DNA from: JALZUE01 sp051251725
GTDB lineage: Bacteria; Pseudomonadota; Gammaproteobacteria; Enterobacterales; Alteromonadaceae
Direction of reading: 5' to 3'
Length of the DNA stretch: 64,000 nt
Assembly: GCA_051251725.1 (NCBI GenBank)
Contig: JBPOFN010000006.1
Location: forward strand, 75,589-139,588
The position numbers and the translations under genes are program-made. The notes under the pieces were generated by a model. It ran no database searches. It saw nothing but the letters and a program-made list of their open reading frames with translations, and had not been told where the DNA came from. This document shows, in pieces, positions 26,899-35,977 of this stretch (positions are counted from its first letter, which is position 1; each line of letters opens with the position of its first letter).

Positions 26899-28866
26899 TT
26901 AATTTCCTTGCTGTGGTTTTGGGCTAAGCCAAAGTGCTTGCCCGCCTCCTGGGGCAAGCTTCATCTGCAAAGAATCGCCTTTTTTAACTTCAATAGTTTG
27001 AATGTCATAAGCTTCACGGTTATTGATATAATGAGTGTCTGGTGCATCGGCGTATATCTTCGCTTGGTACGTTTTACCGGCTGTTAGAAAATCAAGTTCA
27101 AGTGGTAAAACACCACCTTCCTCGTTAATTGCGGCACCAATGAACCAATCATCCCCCGTTCTTCTGGCAGTTATAATATGTTGATGGATATTGCTAGACA
27201 GCACTTTAGACTCATCCCAAGTCGCTGGCATCGCTTTTAAAAATTCAAACAAATCTTTTTTACGCAAATATTCTTCCGGTGCATCGGGGAAAATAATTAA
27301 GCCTGAAAAAATAATCAGTGCTCGAGCAACTTCACTAGCAACAGTAGAGTTAACATCAGTTTTGACATATTTTCTATTGTCTTTTAAACCATCAAGTTTA
27401 AAAAAACCGTTCGACATATCTAAAGGGCCCGCTAACGCATTCACATGAGCCATCTCAACAAAGCCAGTCGGCGTAAATGTTTCACGGCCATCGGCTTGTG
27501 CATGCACCGCTTCTCTTGTTACCCAATTGGGCCAAGTTCGTCTTAAACCGCTTGGTACAATTGGACCATCATGAAAGTTGATTAATAATTTATGTTTAGC
27601 CGCTAATTCTACGATATTAAGTGTTTTTAATACCTTATCTTTACCTTTGGCTTTCATAAAACCATATTTAACGCCCGCAGCTCCCCAGCTCGCCCATGTT
27701 TCAAATAATTTATCTAAATCATGATTAACACTGGCTTTATCATTAAGGTATAAAATAAAACCTATGCCTTTATCGTTCGCTTGCTTGATCAGTGCTTTGA
27801 TATTTAACCCATCAATTTCAGTAAAAGGATCGGATTCTATTTTATGCTCTGGTCCATACCAGTTTGCATCTATCATCACATATTGCATGTTATTTTCAGC
27901 TGAAAAGTCGATCATACGGCGCAAAGATTCATTGTCTAAGGCATAAGTATGATCGCTATATTGCTGGCCACGAACACGCCAATCCCAAAAAGATTTGCCA
28001 GTTTTAATCCAAGACATATCTTCAATACGGCTTTTTGGCGATAAATTGATTAAAGCTTGCGAAGTAATTAAATCACCAGCTTTATCGGCAATTTGTAAAA
28101 CACGCCAAGAAGTTGCTGATGGAGCATCAGCCATAGAGATTGGTTCGCTTACAACCGCAAGTTCAGCACTAGCTGCGACAGTTTCAAGTTTTATCATCGC
28201 AGTTTCTAGGCGGCTTGCCTCTTGAATCGCCAATGCTGGTAAATTTTTGCTGGTTAACATCGCAGGAATTAATATTTGCGCTTTACCGCTTTTTAAAACA
28301 CTAGCTGTTTGTTTAGTTGGCTTCATCCCGTTGTAACTCCAGATTGAAGCATCTTGTGCAAACTTAAACCGGGTATTTTCAATCAAGGTGACATTGCTAG
28401 GGTTATCATTTTTTTCAAAAACATGTCTGATCGCAATGGCATCATTGAAAGCACGAAACTCTACAATACTAATTGTCTTTTGTGTTGCTTTATTAACTAG
28501 TTTAAAACTTGCGCCATTGTACTGGTTATGAGCCTGTTTAAATTGTCCCCAAGGGAGAGGCAAAGTTTCGTCTATCGCCTCTTCTGAGAGCAAAATTAAA
28601 TCATGCTCTGCTTGCTTCGCTTGCTCTTCCACTAAATCAATTGCAGACGCTGAAAGAACCGGCTGGTTATCAAAAGTGACACTATATTGTGGTGAAACAG
28701 CACTATCCCAAGAAACCAACACGTGAATACGATCGTCAGGTGAAGTTAGGGTAAAGTTTTCGGGTGCTGCAGACCGGTTCACCTTAGCACATGAACTTAG
28801 AAACAGCGCAAAACTACAGACCATTATAGGTGTGAACGCAGACTTAATTTTTACTAATAAAGACAA
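26899..28866 (-). CDS. GH97 glycoside hydrolase, lipoprotein
   Basis: About 655 residues. I start at TTG 28866 (GGAG nine bases upstream), which yields a lipoprotein signal ending at LFLSSC (Cys26). The N-terminal GH97 beta-sandwich opens with FTLTSPDDRIHVLVS; the barrel shows SFWDWRVRGQQYSDHTY, YVMIDANWYG, AGVKYGFM, LLINFHDGPIVPSGLRRTWPN and FPDAPEEYL. In retaining GH97 alpha-galactosidases an Asp nucleophile is expected in the GVK-x-D-F strand; here the residue is Gly, as in inverting members. The position usually holding Glu in the HE motif is Asp (HDG). GH97 enzymes are alpha-glucosidases or alpha-galactosidases; an alpha-galactose side chain of a galactofucan is a plausible target but unproven. 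Confidence 0.9.
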   Translation of the reverse strand: MSLLVKIKSAFTPIMVCSFALFLSSCAKVNRSAAPENFTLTSPDDRIHVLVSWDSAVSPQYSVTFDNQPVLSASAIDLVEEQAKQAEHDLILLSEEAIDETLPLPWGQFKQAHNQYNGASFKLVNKATQKTISIVEFRAFNDAIAIRHVFEKNDNPSNVTLIENTRFKFAQDASIWSYNGMKPTKQTASVLKSGKAQILIPAMLTSKNLPALAIQEASRLETAMIKLETVAASAELAVVSEPISMADAPSATSWRVLQIADKAGDLITSQALINLSPKSRIEDMSWIKTGKSFWDWRVRGQQYSDHTYALDNESLRRMIDFSAENNMQYVMIDANWYGPEHKIESDPFTEIDGLNIKALIKQANDKGIGFILYLNDKASVNHDLDKLFETWASWGAAGVKYGFMKAKGKDKVLKTLNIVELAAKHKLLINFHDGPIVPSGLRRTWPNWVTREAVHAQADGRETFTPTGFVEMAHVNALAGPLDMSNGFFKLDGLKDNRKYVKTDVNSTVASEVARALIIFSGLIIFPDAPEEYLRKKDLFEFLKAMPATWDESKVLSSNIHQHIITARRTGDDWFIGAAINEEGGVLPLELDFLTAGKTYQAKIYADAPDTHYINNREAYDIQTIEVKKGDSLQMKLAPGGGQALWLSPKPQQGN

Positions 28867-29471
28867 TGTTGCATACTCCAATACCAAACAAAAAAAACAA
28901 ACACCATTATAAATAATAAAACACCCCGTTAACGCTATTTAGAAAAAGAAAACAAAGCTAACTAAGTAACCTTATTTCTCATTAAAAGCTATTACCGCGA
29001 TAAAAAGGTATAAATTTATTTATAAACAATAAAAATGATACCCATTAAGTGACAATATAAAAGTATAAATATATATCAGTCAACTTAATGTTGATATCTT
29101 TTAGATATAATAATACACTGAAGATATCATGTAAACGTTTACATATAATTAGGGGATATCGACTTTGTAACAGGTCTATTTATTATTTCCGCATTTAAGA
29201 TAAAGAATAATTTTGATAAATAGACGAATTAAGACGAGAAATAAAACTAAGCTAAAATTTAATACGATACTTTAAAACTTATACGATTGTTTATAAAAGA
29301 AAAAAATACACATTAAACTTTGTATTAAAAAAATGAAAACAAATAAAACGCGTACATCTACTCGATAGATGTGATTCTCTCAGAGAGTTAAACAACATTT
29401 AGAATAAATGGCGAATAAATAGTATTAGCGCCTATAAACACGTTTTTAAAGCCAAAATAAGAGAATATTTA
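28867..29471. other. Divergent promoter region between GH97 and sulfatase operons
   Basis: About 600 very AT-rich bases separating two divergent carbohydrate operons. The notable element is the 16-bp palindrome at 29129-29144. A smaller inverted repeat (ACATCTA...TAGATGT) lies at about 29354-29372. No gene was seen. Confidence 0.6.
29129..29144. promoter_or_regulatory. Perfect operator-like palindrome ATGTAAACGTTTACAT
   Basis: A perfect 16-bp palindrome with the AAACGTTT core typical of LacI/GalR-family operators, placed between two divergent operons (GH97-sulfatase and sulfatase-GH36-GH97). No LacI-family gene is in the window, so the regulator would be encoded elsewhere. A partial AAACGTTT core also occurs near 46.91 kb. 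Confidence 0.65.
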
Positions 29472-30878
29472 ATGAAAAAATTATTTCGTCATTGCTTATT
29501 ATTGAGCACACTTGCCGTTAGCAATAGTTTGTTAGCAGCGCAAGAAACCCCACCCAACGTAGTCATTTTTTTTATTGATGATCTAGGGTGGACAGATATT
29601 GGTGTTAACGGGTCCTCTTTCTATGAAACACCAAACATTGATGCCTTAGCCGTTGGCGGGGTAAATTTCAAACATTCTTATTCAGCTAATCCGGTTTGCT
29701 CCCCTACCCGCGCGGCATTATTAACAGGAAAGGCGCCACAGCGTGTTGGTATTACTCAATGGATCCCACGTAACAGCAATATCCACCTACCTTTAGCAGA
29801 TGTGACTATCGGCGAAGCATTTCAAGAAGCCGGCTATTACACAGGGTATATCGGTAAATGGCACTTAGGTAAACAAGATAATGTTCAGCCACAATTTCAC
29901 GGCTTTGAATATACTAAAGCCGTTAATCGCGCTGGGCAACCGGCTTCATACTTTTACCCTTTTGGAAAAGCGAATACTCAAGCCTATGTGCCTGATTTAG
30001 AAAATTATAAAAAAGGTGATTTTTTAACGGATGCCATCACCGATAAAGCAATAGAGTTTATTGATAATCAATCTAAGCGGCCATTTTTCCTTACCCTTGC
30101 ACATTACGCGGCGCACACGCCAATACAAGCGCCTAAAGCATTGATTGAAAAATATACGGCCAAAAAACAAAAAATGTATGGCAACGACAAATCACCGTTA
30201 ATTGAAGAAAAATACAAAACACTAGCACAAACACGTCAGTCAGATCCCGCTTATGCTGGCATGTTAGAAAATCTCGACACTAATATCGGCCGAGTTATCG
30301 AACATTTAAAAGAAAAAGGTATTTATAAAAACACCATAATCTTATTCACCTCAGACAACGGTGGGCTTTCTCATCGAAGACGTATGGAAACGCCAACCAG
30401 TAACGCACCATTACGCTCGGGTAAAGCGTGGACCTATGAAGGCGGTATTCGTATACCTACCATTTTTTCTTGGGAAGGTAAGTTCGAATCAAAAACAAGC
30501 AACGCACCTATTATCACCATGGACATGTATCCAACGTTATTAGATCTTGCTGGCATTGCCCTTAAGCCTAAGCAGCACCTTGATGGACAAACCTTAAAGC
30601 CATTGCTAATGGAACAAATAAAGGGACAAACTCAATCTGACGCTGAAGATCGTGTTTTAGCATGGACCTATCCTCACGAGCATGGCAGTGGTCATCAACC
30701 ATCGGATGCCATCATCAGTAAATCCTGGAAATTAATCCGTTTCCAAAATGATGAGCCCGCAGAGTTATATAACCTTGCTGCTGATCTTGGTGAACAAACC
30801 AATCTCGCTAAACAACAACCAGAAATAGTCAAAGCACTATCAAAACGTTTAGATGCATGGTTGGAAGTAACTAAGTAA
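29472..30878 (+). CDS. S1-type sulfatase, C-S-P-T-R
   Basis: A 468-residue exported sulfatase; the signal peptide ends near LLAAQ (residue 24). FFIDDLGWTD supplies metal aspartates Asp36 and Asp37 and the formylglycine site is Cys76-Ser-Pro-Thr-Arg80. FTSDNGGLSHRRRMETPTSN is the C-terminal metal block with an unusually basic loop; YEGGIRIPTIFSW follows. The late block WTYPHEHGSGHQPSDAI is seen in arylsulfatases that act on small sugars (exo-type). First gene of the rightward operon downstream of the palindrome, followed by a GH36-like gene and the remains of a second GH97. Confidence 0.94.
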   Translation: MKKLFRHCLLLSTLAVSNSLLAAQETPPNVVIFFIDDLGWTDIGVNGSSFYETPNIDALAVGGVNFKHSYSANPVCSPTRAALLTGKAPQRVGITQWIPRNSNIHLPLADVTIGEAFQEAGYYTGYIGKWHLGKQDNVQPQFHGFEYTKAVNRAGQPASYFYPFGKANTQAYVPDLENYKKGDFLTDAITDKAIEFIDNQSKRPFFLTLAHYAAHTPIQAPKALIEKYTAKKQKMYGNDKSPLIEEKYKTLAQTRQSDPAYAGMLENLDTNIGRVIEHLKEKGIYKNTIILFTSDNGGLSHRRRMETPTSNAPLRSGKAWTYEGGIRIPTIFSWEGKFESKTSNAPIITMDMYPTLLDLAGIALKPKQHLDGQTLKPLLMEQIKGQTQSDAEDRVLAWTYPHEHGSGHQPSDAIISKSWKLIRFQNDEPAELYNLAADLGEQTNLAKQQPEIVKALSKRLDAWLEVTK

Positions 30879-30978
30879 CACTAAAAAACTGAACTAGTGG
30901 TAACAACATACTTTCTTGTTAGCCGATTTATCCCTAGTTCAGGTTAAATATAATAATCATAATCATGGAAACAAGTCG

Positions 30979-33042
30979 ATGAAATGCATCACTGCAATAA
31001 TTATCACGCTAATAACCTTTTCTGCCCCCGCATTACAGGCTACGCCAATCGTTATCACGGGCAAAGAAACAGGTTCAATTATTGAAAACATCAAAAAAGT
31101 AACGCCGGATGCAGCTGGTATGGTAATAACGCGTGAGGTTCAGTTACCTTCCTTTAAACAAGGCGCTTACTATCGACCATTTTCAGAAAGTAGCGCTCGA
31201 GGTGGAGCAGCACGTGGCAATAGAGTTGAAGCGGTCGCCTTTAAATCAATTAACGAACTGCAAAACTATCAACCGTCGACCACACGCAAAGAGCATAACA
31301 ATGTTCAGCAAGGTCAGTTTATGCTGCTGGAATTAAAAAACGGTCGCTACCTTGCCTTGTTACCAATGGCATCAGAAAAAGTCTATGGCCAATTTTTTGT
31401 TGAAAACAATAAACTGCTATTAAAAACAGGTAATTTTGGCACAACCCCTATTGAGGGCAAAATCCCACTTATTATTTGGGCTTATGGCGATTCACCTTAT
31501 GCCGCAACAGAAATGGTATGGCAACAAGTGTTTGCCTCAGAATTTGTTGCCGCCCAGCCGCGTGCAAGCAAAGTATACCCTGAGCAACCCTATGGTTATC
31601 TTGGTTGGTGTTCTTGGGAGCACTATAAGAAAAATATTTCTGAAACGATTATTACAGATGCTTTTCATACGCTAGAAAAAAGTGGTGCGCCTATTCGCTG
31701 GGTGATGGTAGACGACGGCTATTTAGATGCTAAAGGCGCAAAGCTACTGAGTTTTGGTGTCGATAAAAAGAAATTTCCAAACGGCTGGCAACCGATTATA
31801 GAGCTTAAAAAAGAAGAGAAAATAAAATGGGTAGGCATATGGCGTAATTTTGGTGGCTATATGGGCGGCGTTTCCGCGGGCCATCGAATGGATGACTTAA
31901 CACCTTATTTAGCAAAGACGAAGAAAAAAGACACTGTGTTACCCAACGGTACGGCGCAAGGCGCTAAAGCTTTCTACGACAACATGGTTGCTGACACAAA
32001 AGACAACGGTTTTGACTTTATTAAAGTTGATTTTCAAACACGTACCTTCGACCATTATAAAGGCACGCCTGATCCTGTTGCTGCAATGCGTTATAACAAT
32101 GAAGCACTTGAAAATGCCACTCATGAAATGGATGTTCCACTACTTAACTGTATTGCGCAGCCTAATATCAATTCTCTGCAAACTAAGCACAGTGCTTTAA
32201 CTCGCTCAAGCCCTGACTATAATCAAACGGATAAAAACAAAAACAAATCGAATACCTATCAAAGTTTTGCTAATCACTTGTGGATGGCACAAACGGTTTG
32301 GGGCGATCTAGATATGTTCCATACCCACGACAAACGTGATGTTAATCCTATGGCAATTGCTCGTGCGATTTCAGGAGGCCCCGTATATATTTCAGACGAA
32401 CCTTCTAAAGTAATACCTGACGTGCTTTACCCTTTTGCTTATGAAGATGGTAAATTGCTGCGCACCGCGGCTCCAGCCACTTTGTTACCTGAAAGTTTTT
32501 TCATTCACCCGTTTCGTGATGAACAAGTATTTCGGGTGGTTGCACCACTACAAGATCGCGTAGCCGCTATCGCCTTATTTAACTTCTCTGAAAGTGGTAA
32601 CACCTTAACCAGTAGTTTTACAACTAAAGATTACCGTCATGCTGGTGAGTTATTACAGCCTAACACAGGCCAGTGGGCAATGCCTAAAGAAGGTGTTTTA
32701 GTTTACGATCGTGAAAAACACTCAGTGATTAACTTAGACGATAAGTTTTCGACAAAAATCGCAAACTTTGACGCTAAGTTATTTTTACTCTACCCCAAAA
32801 CACAAGGTTGGGCTGTTATCGGCCGCACTGACAAATACCTACCTGCAGCAGCGGTAAAAATACAATCGGTTTCACCTAAGCAAATTACCTTTACCTTAGC
32901 CGAGTCAGGCCCATTGATGATTTGGAGTGCTAACGGTAAACCAACTATGGCTGGTGCAATATTTAAGGCGATTGGGAACGGTTTATACTTAGCTGATTTA
33001 AAAGTTGCCAAAGGCAGTAGAGAACTCACTGTTAAGCGATAA
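30979..33042 (+). CDS. GH36-like (raffinose synthase/Sip1 type) alpha-galactosidase candidate
   Basis: About 687 residues from the ATG at 30979, chosen because it gives a signal peptide (MKCITAIIITLITFSAPALQA) with GGAA upstream; an earlier ATG adds 21 polar residues. The barrel matches the Sip1/raffinose-synthase branch of GH36: YGYLGWCSWEHYKKNI, RWVMVDDGYLD, KWVGIWRNFGGYMGG, FDFIKVDFQTR (expected nucleophile Asp) and TRSSPDYNQTD (expected acid/base Asp), then AISGGPVYISDEP. Bacterial members are often alpha-galactosidases or of unknown specificity. It follows a sulfatase and precedes a GH97 relic, so it probably acts on galactose-containing side chains. An internal segment rich in Lys (about 300-320) is a species-level insertion. 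Confidence 0.85.
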   Translation: MKCITAIIITLITFSAPALQATPIVITGKETGSIIENIKKVTPDAAGMVITREVQLPSFKQGAYYRPFSESSARGGAARGNRVEAVAFKSINELQNYQPSTTRKEHNNVQQGQFMLLELKNGRYLALLPMASEKVYGQFFVENNKLLLKTGNFGTTPIEGKIPLIIWAYGDSPYAATEMVWQQVFASEFVAAQPRASKVYPEQPYGYLGWCSWEHYKKNISETIITDAFHTLEKSGAPIRWVMVDDGYLDAKGAKLLSFGVDKKKFPNGWQPIIELKKEEKIKWVGIWRNFGGYMGGVSAGHRMDDLTPYLAKTKKKDTVLPNGTAQGAKAFYDNMVADTKDNGFDFIKVDFQTRTFDHYKGTPDPVAAMRYNNEALENATHEMDVPLLNCIAQPNINSLQTKHSALTRSSPDYNQTDKNKNKSNTYQSFANHLWMAQTVWGDLDMFHTHDKRDVNPMAIARAISGGPVYISDEPSKVIPDVLYPFAYEDGKLLRTAAPATLLPESFFIHPFRDEQVFRVVAPLQDRVAAIALFNFSESGNTLTSSFTTKDYRHAGELLQPNTGQWAMPKEGVLVYDREKHSVINLDDKFSTKIANFDAKLFLLYPKTQGWAVIGRTDKYLPAAAVKIQSVSPKQITFTLAESGPLMIWSANGKPTMAGAIFKAIGNGLYLADLKVAKGSRELTVKR

Positions 33043-33104
33043 ACTTAGCGACAAAAAATCATAACCAATCCTGAATACACAGGGTTATTAAACAAAGTAC
33101 AAAA

Positions 33105-33129
33105 TTGCACTAAGTATCACTTAGTGCAA
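33105..33129. repeat. Inverted repeat just before the GH97 pseudogene
   Basis: Perfect 11-bp arms (TTGCACTAAGT and complement) around ATC, ending one base before the ATG at 33131. It could be a weak intercistronic hairpin that would mask the start of the following relic, or a small repeat. Confidence 0.5.
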
Positions 33130-33130
33130 T

Positions 33131-35373
33131 ATGGACACTAAAATGACGAATAGAAAAGTGAATATATATAACCTCATTCACATCAAATTAAACAAAGCTA
33201 AAATATTTAACCGTTTGCGAACTAACCTATTATTAATATTGCTTTGCTTTAACGTGGCCGTTGTCGATGCACAAGTTTTTTCATTATCATCACCCGATAA
33301 TTTAGGAAGTGTAAAAGTTGAGGTAGAAGCCGGTAAGGTTTTTTATACTTATGCTAAAAATGAACAACCCATCATTCAACAATCCCTGCTAGGTGTAACC
33401 TTGGCTGGAGTCGATTTAAAAAATGTTGCGTTTAGGGATGTAAAAAAAGAGCGTATTCGTGCTAGTTGGAAACCGTTATGGGGAACACAAGCCACCTACC
33501 CTAATAATTATAACTCGATGATTTTACACCTACAGGACATAAACACCAACGTCAGTATTTCCTATAATTTTAGGCTTTATGATGAAGGCTTAGCATTTAT
33601 ACCCGTTACCATTCAAGATGCAGGTTTCAGTGGGAACGAAAAACAATTTAGGCAAGGCATTAAGTTTACGTCATGGTTATTCCCTTACTAAAGTTAATAA
33701 CGCAGCATAAATTGTTTTTAGACCCATCTTAGAAGCGCTTGAGCAAAATCACTTCGTCGTTAATGCTTTTTATAAGGGAACGACCATTATTGCAAAGCAT
33801 TGCCTTGAATTGATGTCGCTCAAGTGCTCTGAAATACGCATCTTGATTGGTAACGGGTATAATTATGAAGTGGGATCTAGCAAAAAAGTCAATACATTAG
33901 TTAAAGAGCTCACTGAATTTAACTTGCCTAAACAATCGACTAGCTGGGTACTGAACCATCCTTGGGGGAAACGCTATAAAAGCAATGTTCCAATCGCTAA
34001 AGTTAAAGCCGTTAGGCTGCCTTTTGTGTCAAAATCCCCCAATGATAACTACATATTTATCACGGAAGCTGCCCTTTATAACTACGGTGCGTTGAGTTTA
34101 TCCGCACACAATAACACAACATTAGCTGCAGAAATCATTGGCGATAACGTGGAGTTTGGACAAAAATCACAACACCTTGGCGCGTGATAATGACCGCAAA
34201 AAATCCTACTTATTTTATTGAAAACAATTTCCTTATTCAAAACTTGAACGAGCCATCAAAAATTAAAGATACCACATGGATAAAACCAGGCATTAGCACT
34301 TGGGATTGGCGCGCTAGAGGAGCCAAAGAAGAAGGTTTTACCTATAAACTTAATACTGAAAGTATGATCCGTTTTATTGATAAAACGAGTTCACTTGGGC
34401 TGCCGTATTTTATGATAGATGCTGGCTGGTATGGACACGAACACAAAAAAGAATCAGACCCTTTAACTACTATTGCTGATATTGATATGAAAGCAATTGT
34501 CGCACGCGCTAAAGCTAAAAATGTGGGGGTTTGGCTGTATATTAATCGCGCCGCTTTTGTTGATCACGACATGGATGAAATACTAGCCCAATATAAAGAT
34601 TGGGGAATTGTCGGTATAAAGTTAGGTTTCTTAAGACGAAGTTATCAAAGTTCCGTTGAGTTTTTACAAAACCTACTGGAAAAAACGGCAAAGTATCAAA
34701 TCATGTTGAATTGTCATGAGTGTGTTGTGCCATCGGGAATAGAACGTACTTGGCCACATTTTCTTACGCGTGAATATAACCATTCATTTATGGACGGATC
34801 TTATACCGCAGCTCCGGTAGATCACACTATCACGCCATTTTTAAACAATGCCGCTGGACCTATTGATGTTACACCTGGCTTCTTTGATATTGAAAAAATG
34901 GAAGAAAGAGATTATGTAAAACAACCTTTGCAATCAACCATTGTTGCCCAAACAGCGATGAGCTTAACCTATTTTTCTCCCTTGCTTTGTTTACCCGATA
35001 TTCCTGAAGCGTATCAGCGAAAACCTGACCTATTCGCATTTATTAAGGGCTTACCGCTAACATACGATGAGAGCCAAGTATTGGTTGGCGACATTGGTCA
35101 GGCATATGTCGTTGCTAGAAGAAAGGCTGATAAATGGTGGATTGGCGGTGTAGTAAATGAACTTGCGCTAATCTAAAACTCCCACTTAAGTTTTTAAAAG
35201 AAGGTCAATATAAAGGCACACTTTATTTAGATGGCGAAAATACGACGTGGAAAAATAACAGGGAAAAATACAGATCAAAAGAAATAATTGTTAACTCTAA
35301 AAGTATTCTACCGTTAAAAATAGCTAAAGGTGGCGGAGTTGTCCTCAAGCTTGAGCCTATTTTAACGAAATAA
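33131..35373 (+). pseudogene. Broken GH97 gene (insertion plus two frameshifts)
   Basis: Three open pieces and a fourth tail together make one GH97 enzyme. Piece 1 (33131-33691) has the signal and N-terminal sandwich (FSLSSPDNLGSVKVEVEAG). It ends at a stop where a MITE-like insert of about 145 bases begins. Piece 2 (33837-34187) continues the sandwich. A frameshift near 34175 leads to piece 3 (34184-35176) with the barrel: STWDWRARGAKEEGFTY, YFMIDAGWYGHEH, GIKLGFL, LNCHECVVPSGIERTWPH, LPDIPEAY. A last frameshift near 35170 restores KLPLKFLKEGQYKGTLYLDG and a natural stop at 35373. The HE pair is kept here, unlike the intact GH97 at 27-28.9 kb. The gene is third in the sulfatase-GH36 operon and cannot make a full product. 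Confidence 0.9.
33692..33836. mobile_element. MITE-like insert in the GH97 relic
   Basis: About 145 bases that do not belong to the GH97 coding sequence. Inverted arms AGCGCTTGAGC (near 33734-33744) and GCTCAAGTGCT (33818-33828, one mismatch) lie near its ends, and the interior has no coding capacity. Boundaries are approximate because no clear target duplication was found. Confidence 0.6.
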
Positions 35374-35384
35374 TATTCGTTTGG

Positions 35385-35545
35385 TTCAGTAATACCAAGT
35401 CCATTAAGTTTTCCCCACTCAGCGAGAGTTAAAAAGCTTAGCTGCGAGGCATTGATTGAAGACGAAACCATGGATCGGGGTAGATCGACTCAGGAGAAAA
35501 AGCCGAGATTAACTATGTTAAAATAATTTTCTTGTTTTACACTCG
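35385..35545. repeat. Dispersed repeat R1, copy A
   Basis: Contains AAGTCCATTAAGTTTTCCCC, GGCATTGATTGAAGACGAAA and TAGATCGACTCAGGAGA. The same blocks in the same order occur in reverse orientation at about 63565-63720, and the first block recurs near 38.0 kb. Non-coding. Confidence 0.8.
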
Positions 35546-35584
35546 TTAGTACAGACCCCCTGAGTTTGTGAAACAGTTTAATGA

Positions 35585-35690
35585 ACCTCAACTCGTTAAG
35601 CTACTTTACTCTATAATGCTATTTCAGCGCCTATCTGCGTTGTCTGCATGGATGTTGGGATGCAGGTACTTGGTTTTTATCGGGAATAAA
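35585..35690. repeat. Dispersed repeat R3, copy A
   Basis: Carries GCAGGTACTTGGTTTTTATC and CGGGAATAAA and the GCGCCTATCTGCGTTG block. An inverted copy lies at about 40667-40768. Non-coding. Confidence 0.75.
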
Positions 35691-35885
35691 AAAACCGTTT
35701 TTTTACGCCCAATAGCCAGCTACTGGTTTAAAAAAAAGCCTTGATAAGCACTTTAATTTCACCACAGGGTTAGATAATTAATCATTGAACTACTGATAAA
35801 CTACGCGCATTTAATATGTTTCATCATATAATCAACAAGTTATAAAAACCATTCACTAGAGTTAAGGTTAATTAGAGACGAAAAA

Positions 35886-35920
35886 AATGCAACGCCATTT
35901 TACATAAATGATGTTGCATT
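35886..35920 (-). terminator. Terminator of the surface-lipoprotein gene
   Basis: Stem of AATGCAAC with GTTGCATT, extended by further pairs across one mismatch to about 15 bp, and followed on the minus strand by a run of seven T. It lies about 60 bases after the stop of the gene at 35978-37624. Confidence 0.85.
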
Positions 35921-35977
35921 TTCGTGATTCGCCATTAAGTATTTAGAATATTAATAAGTACTTAAGTATTAGCGGTA

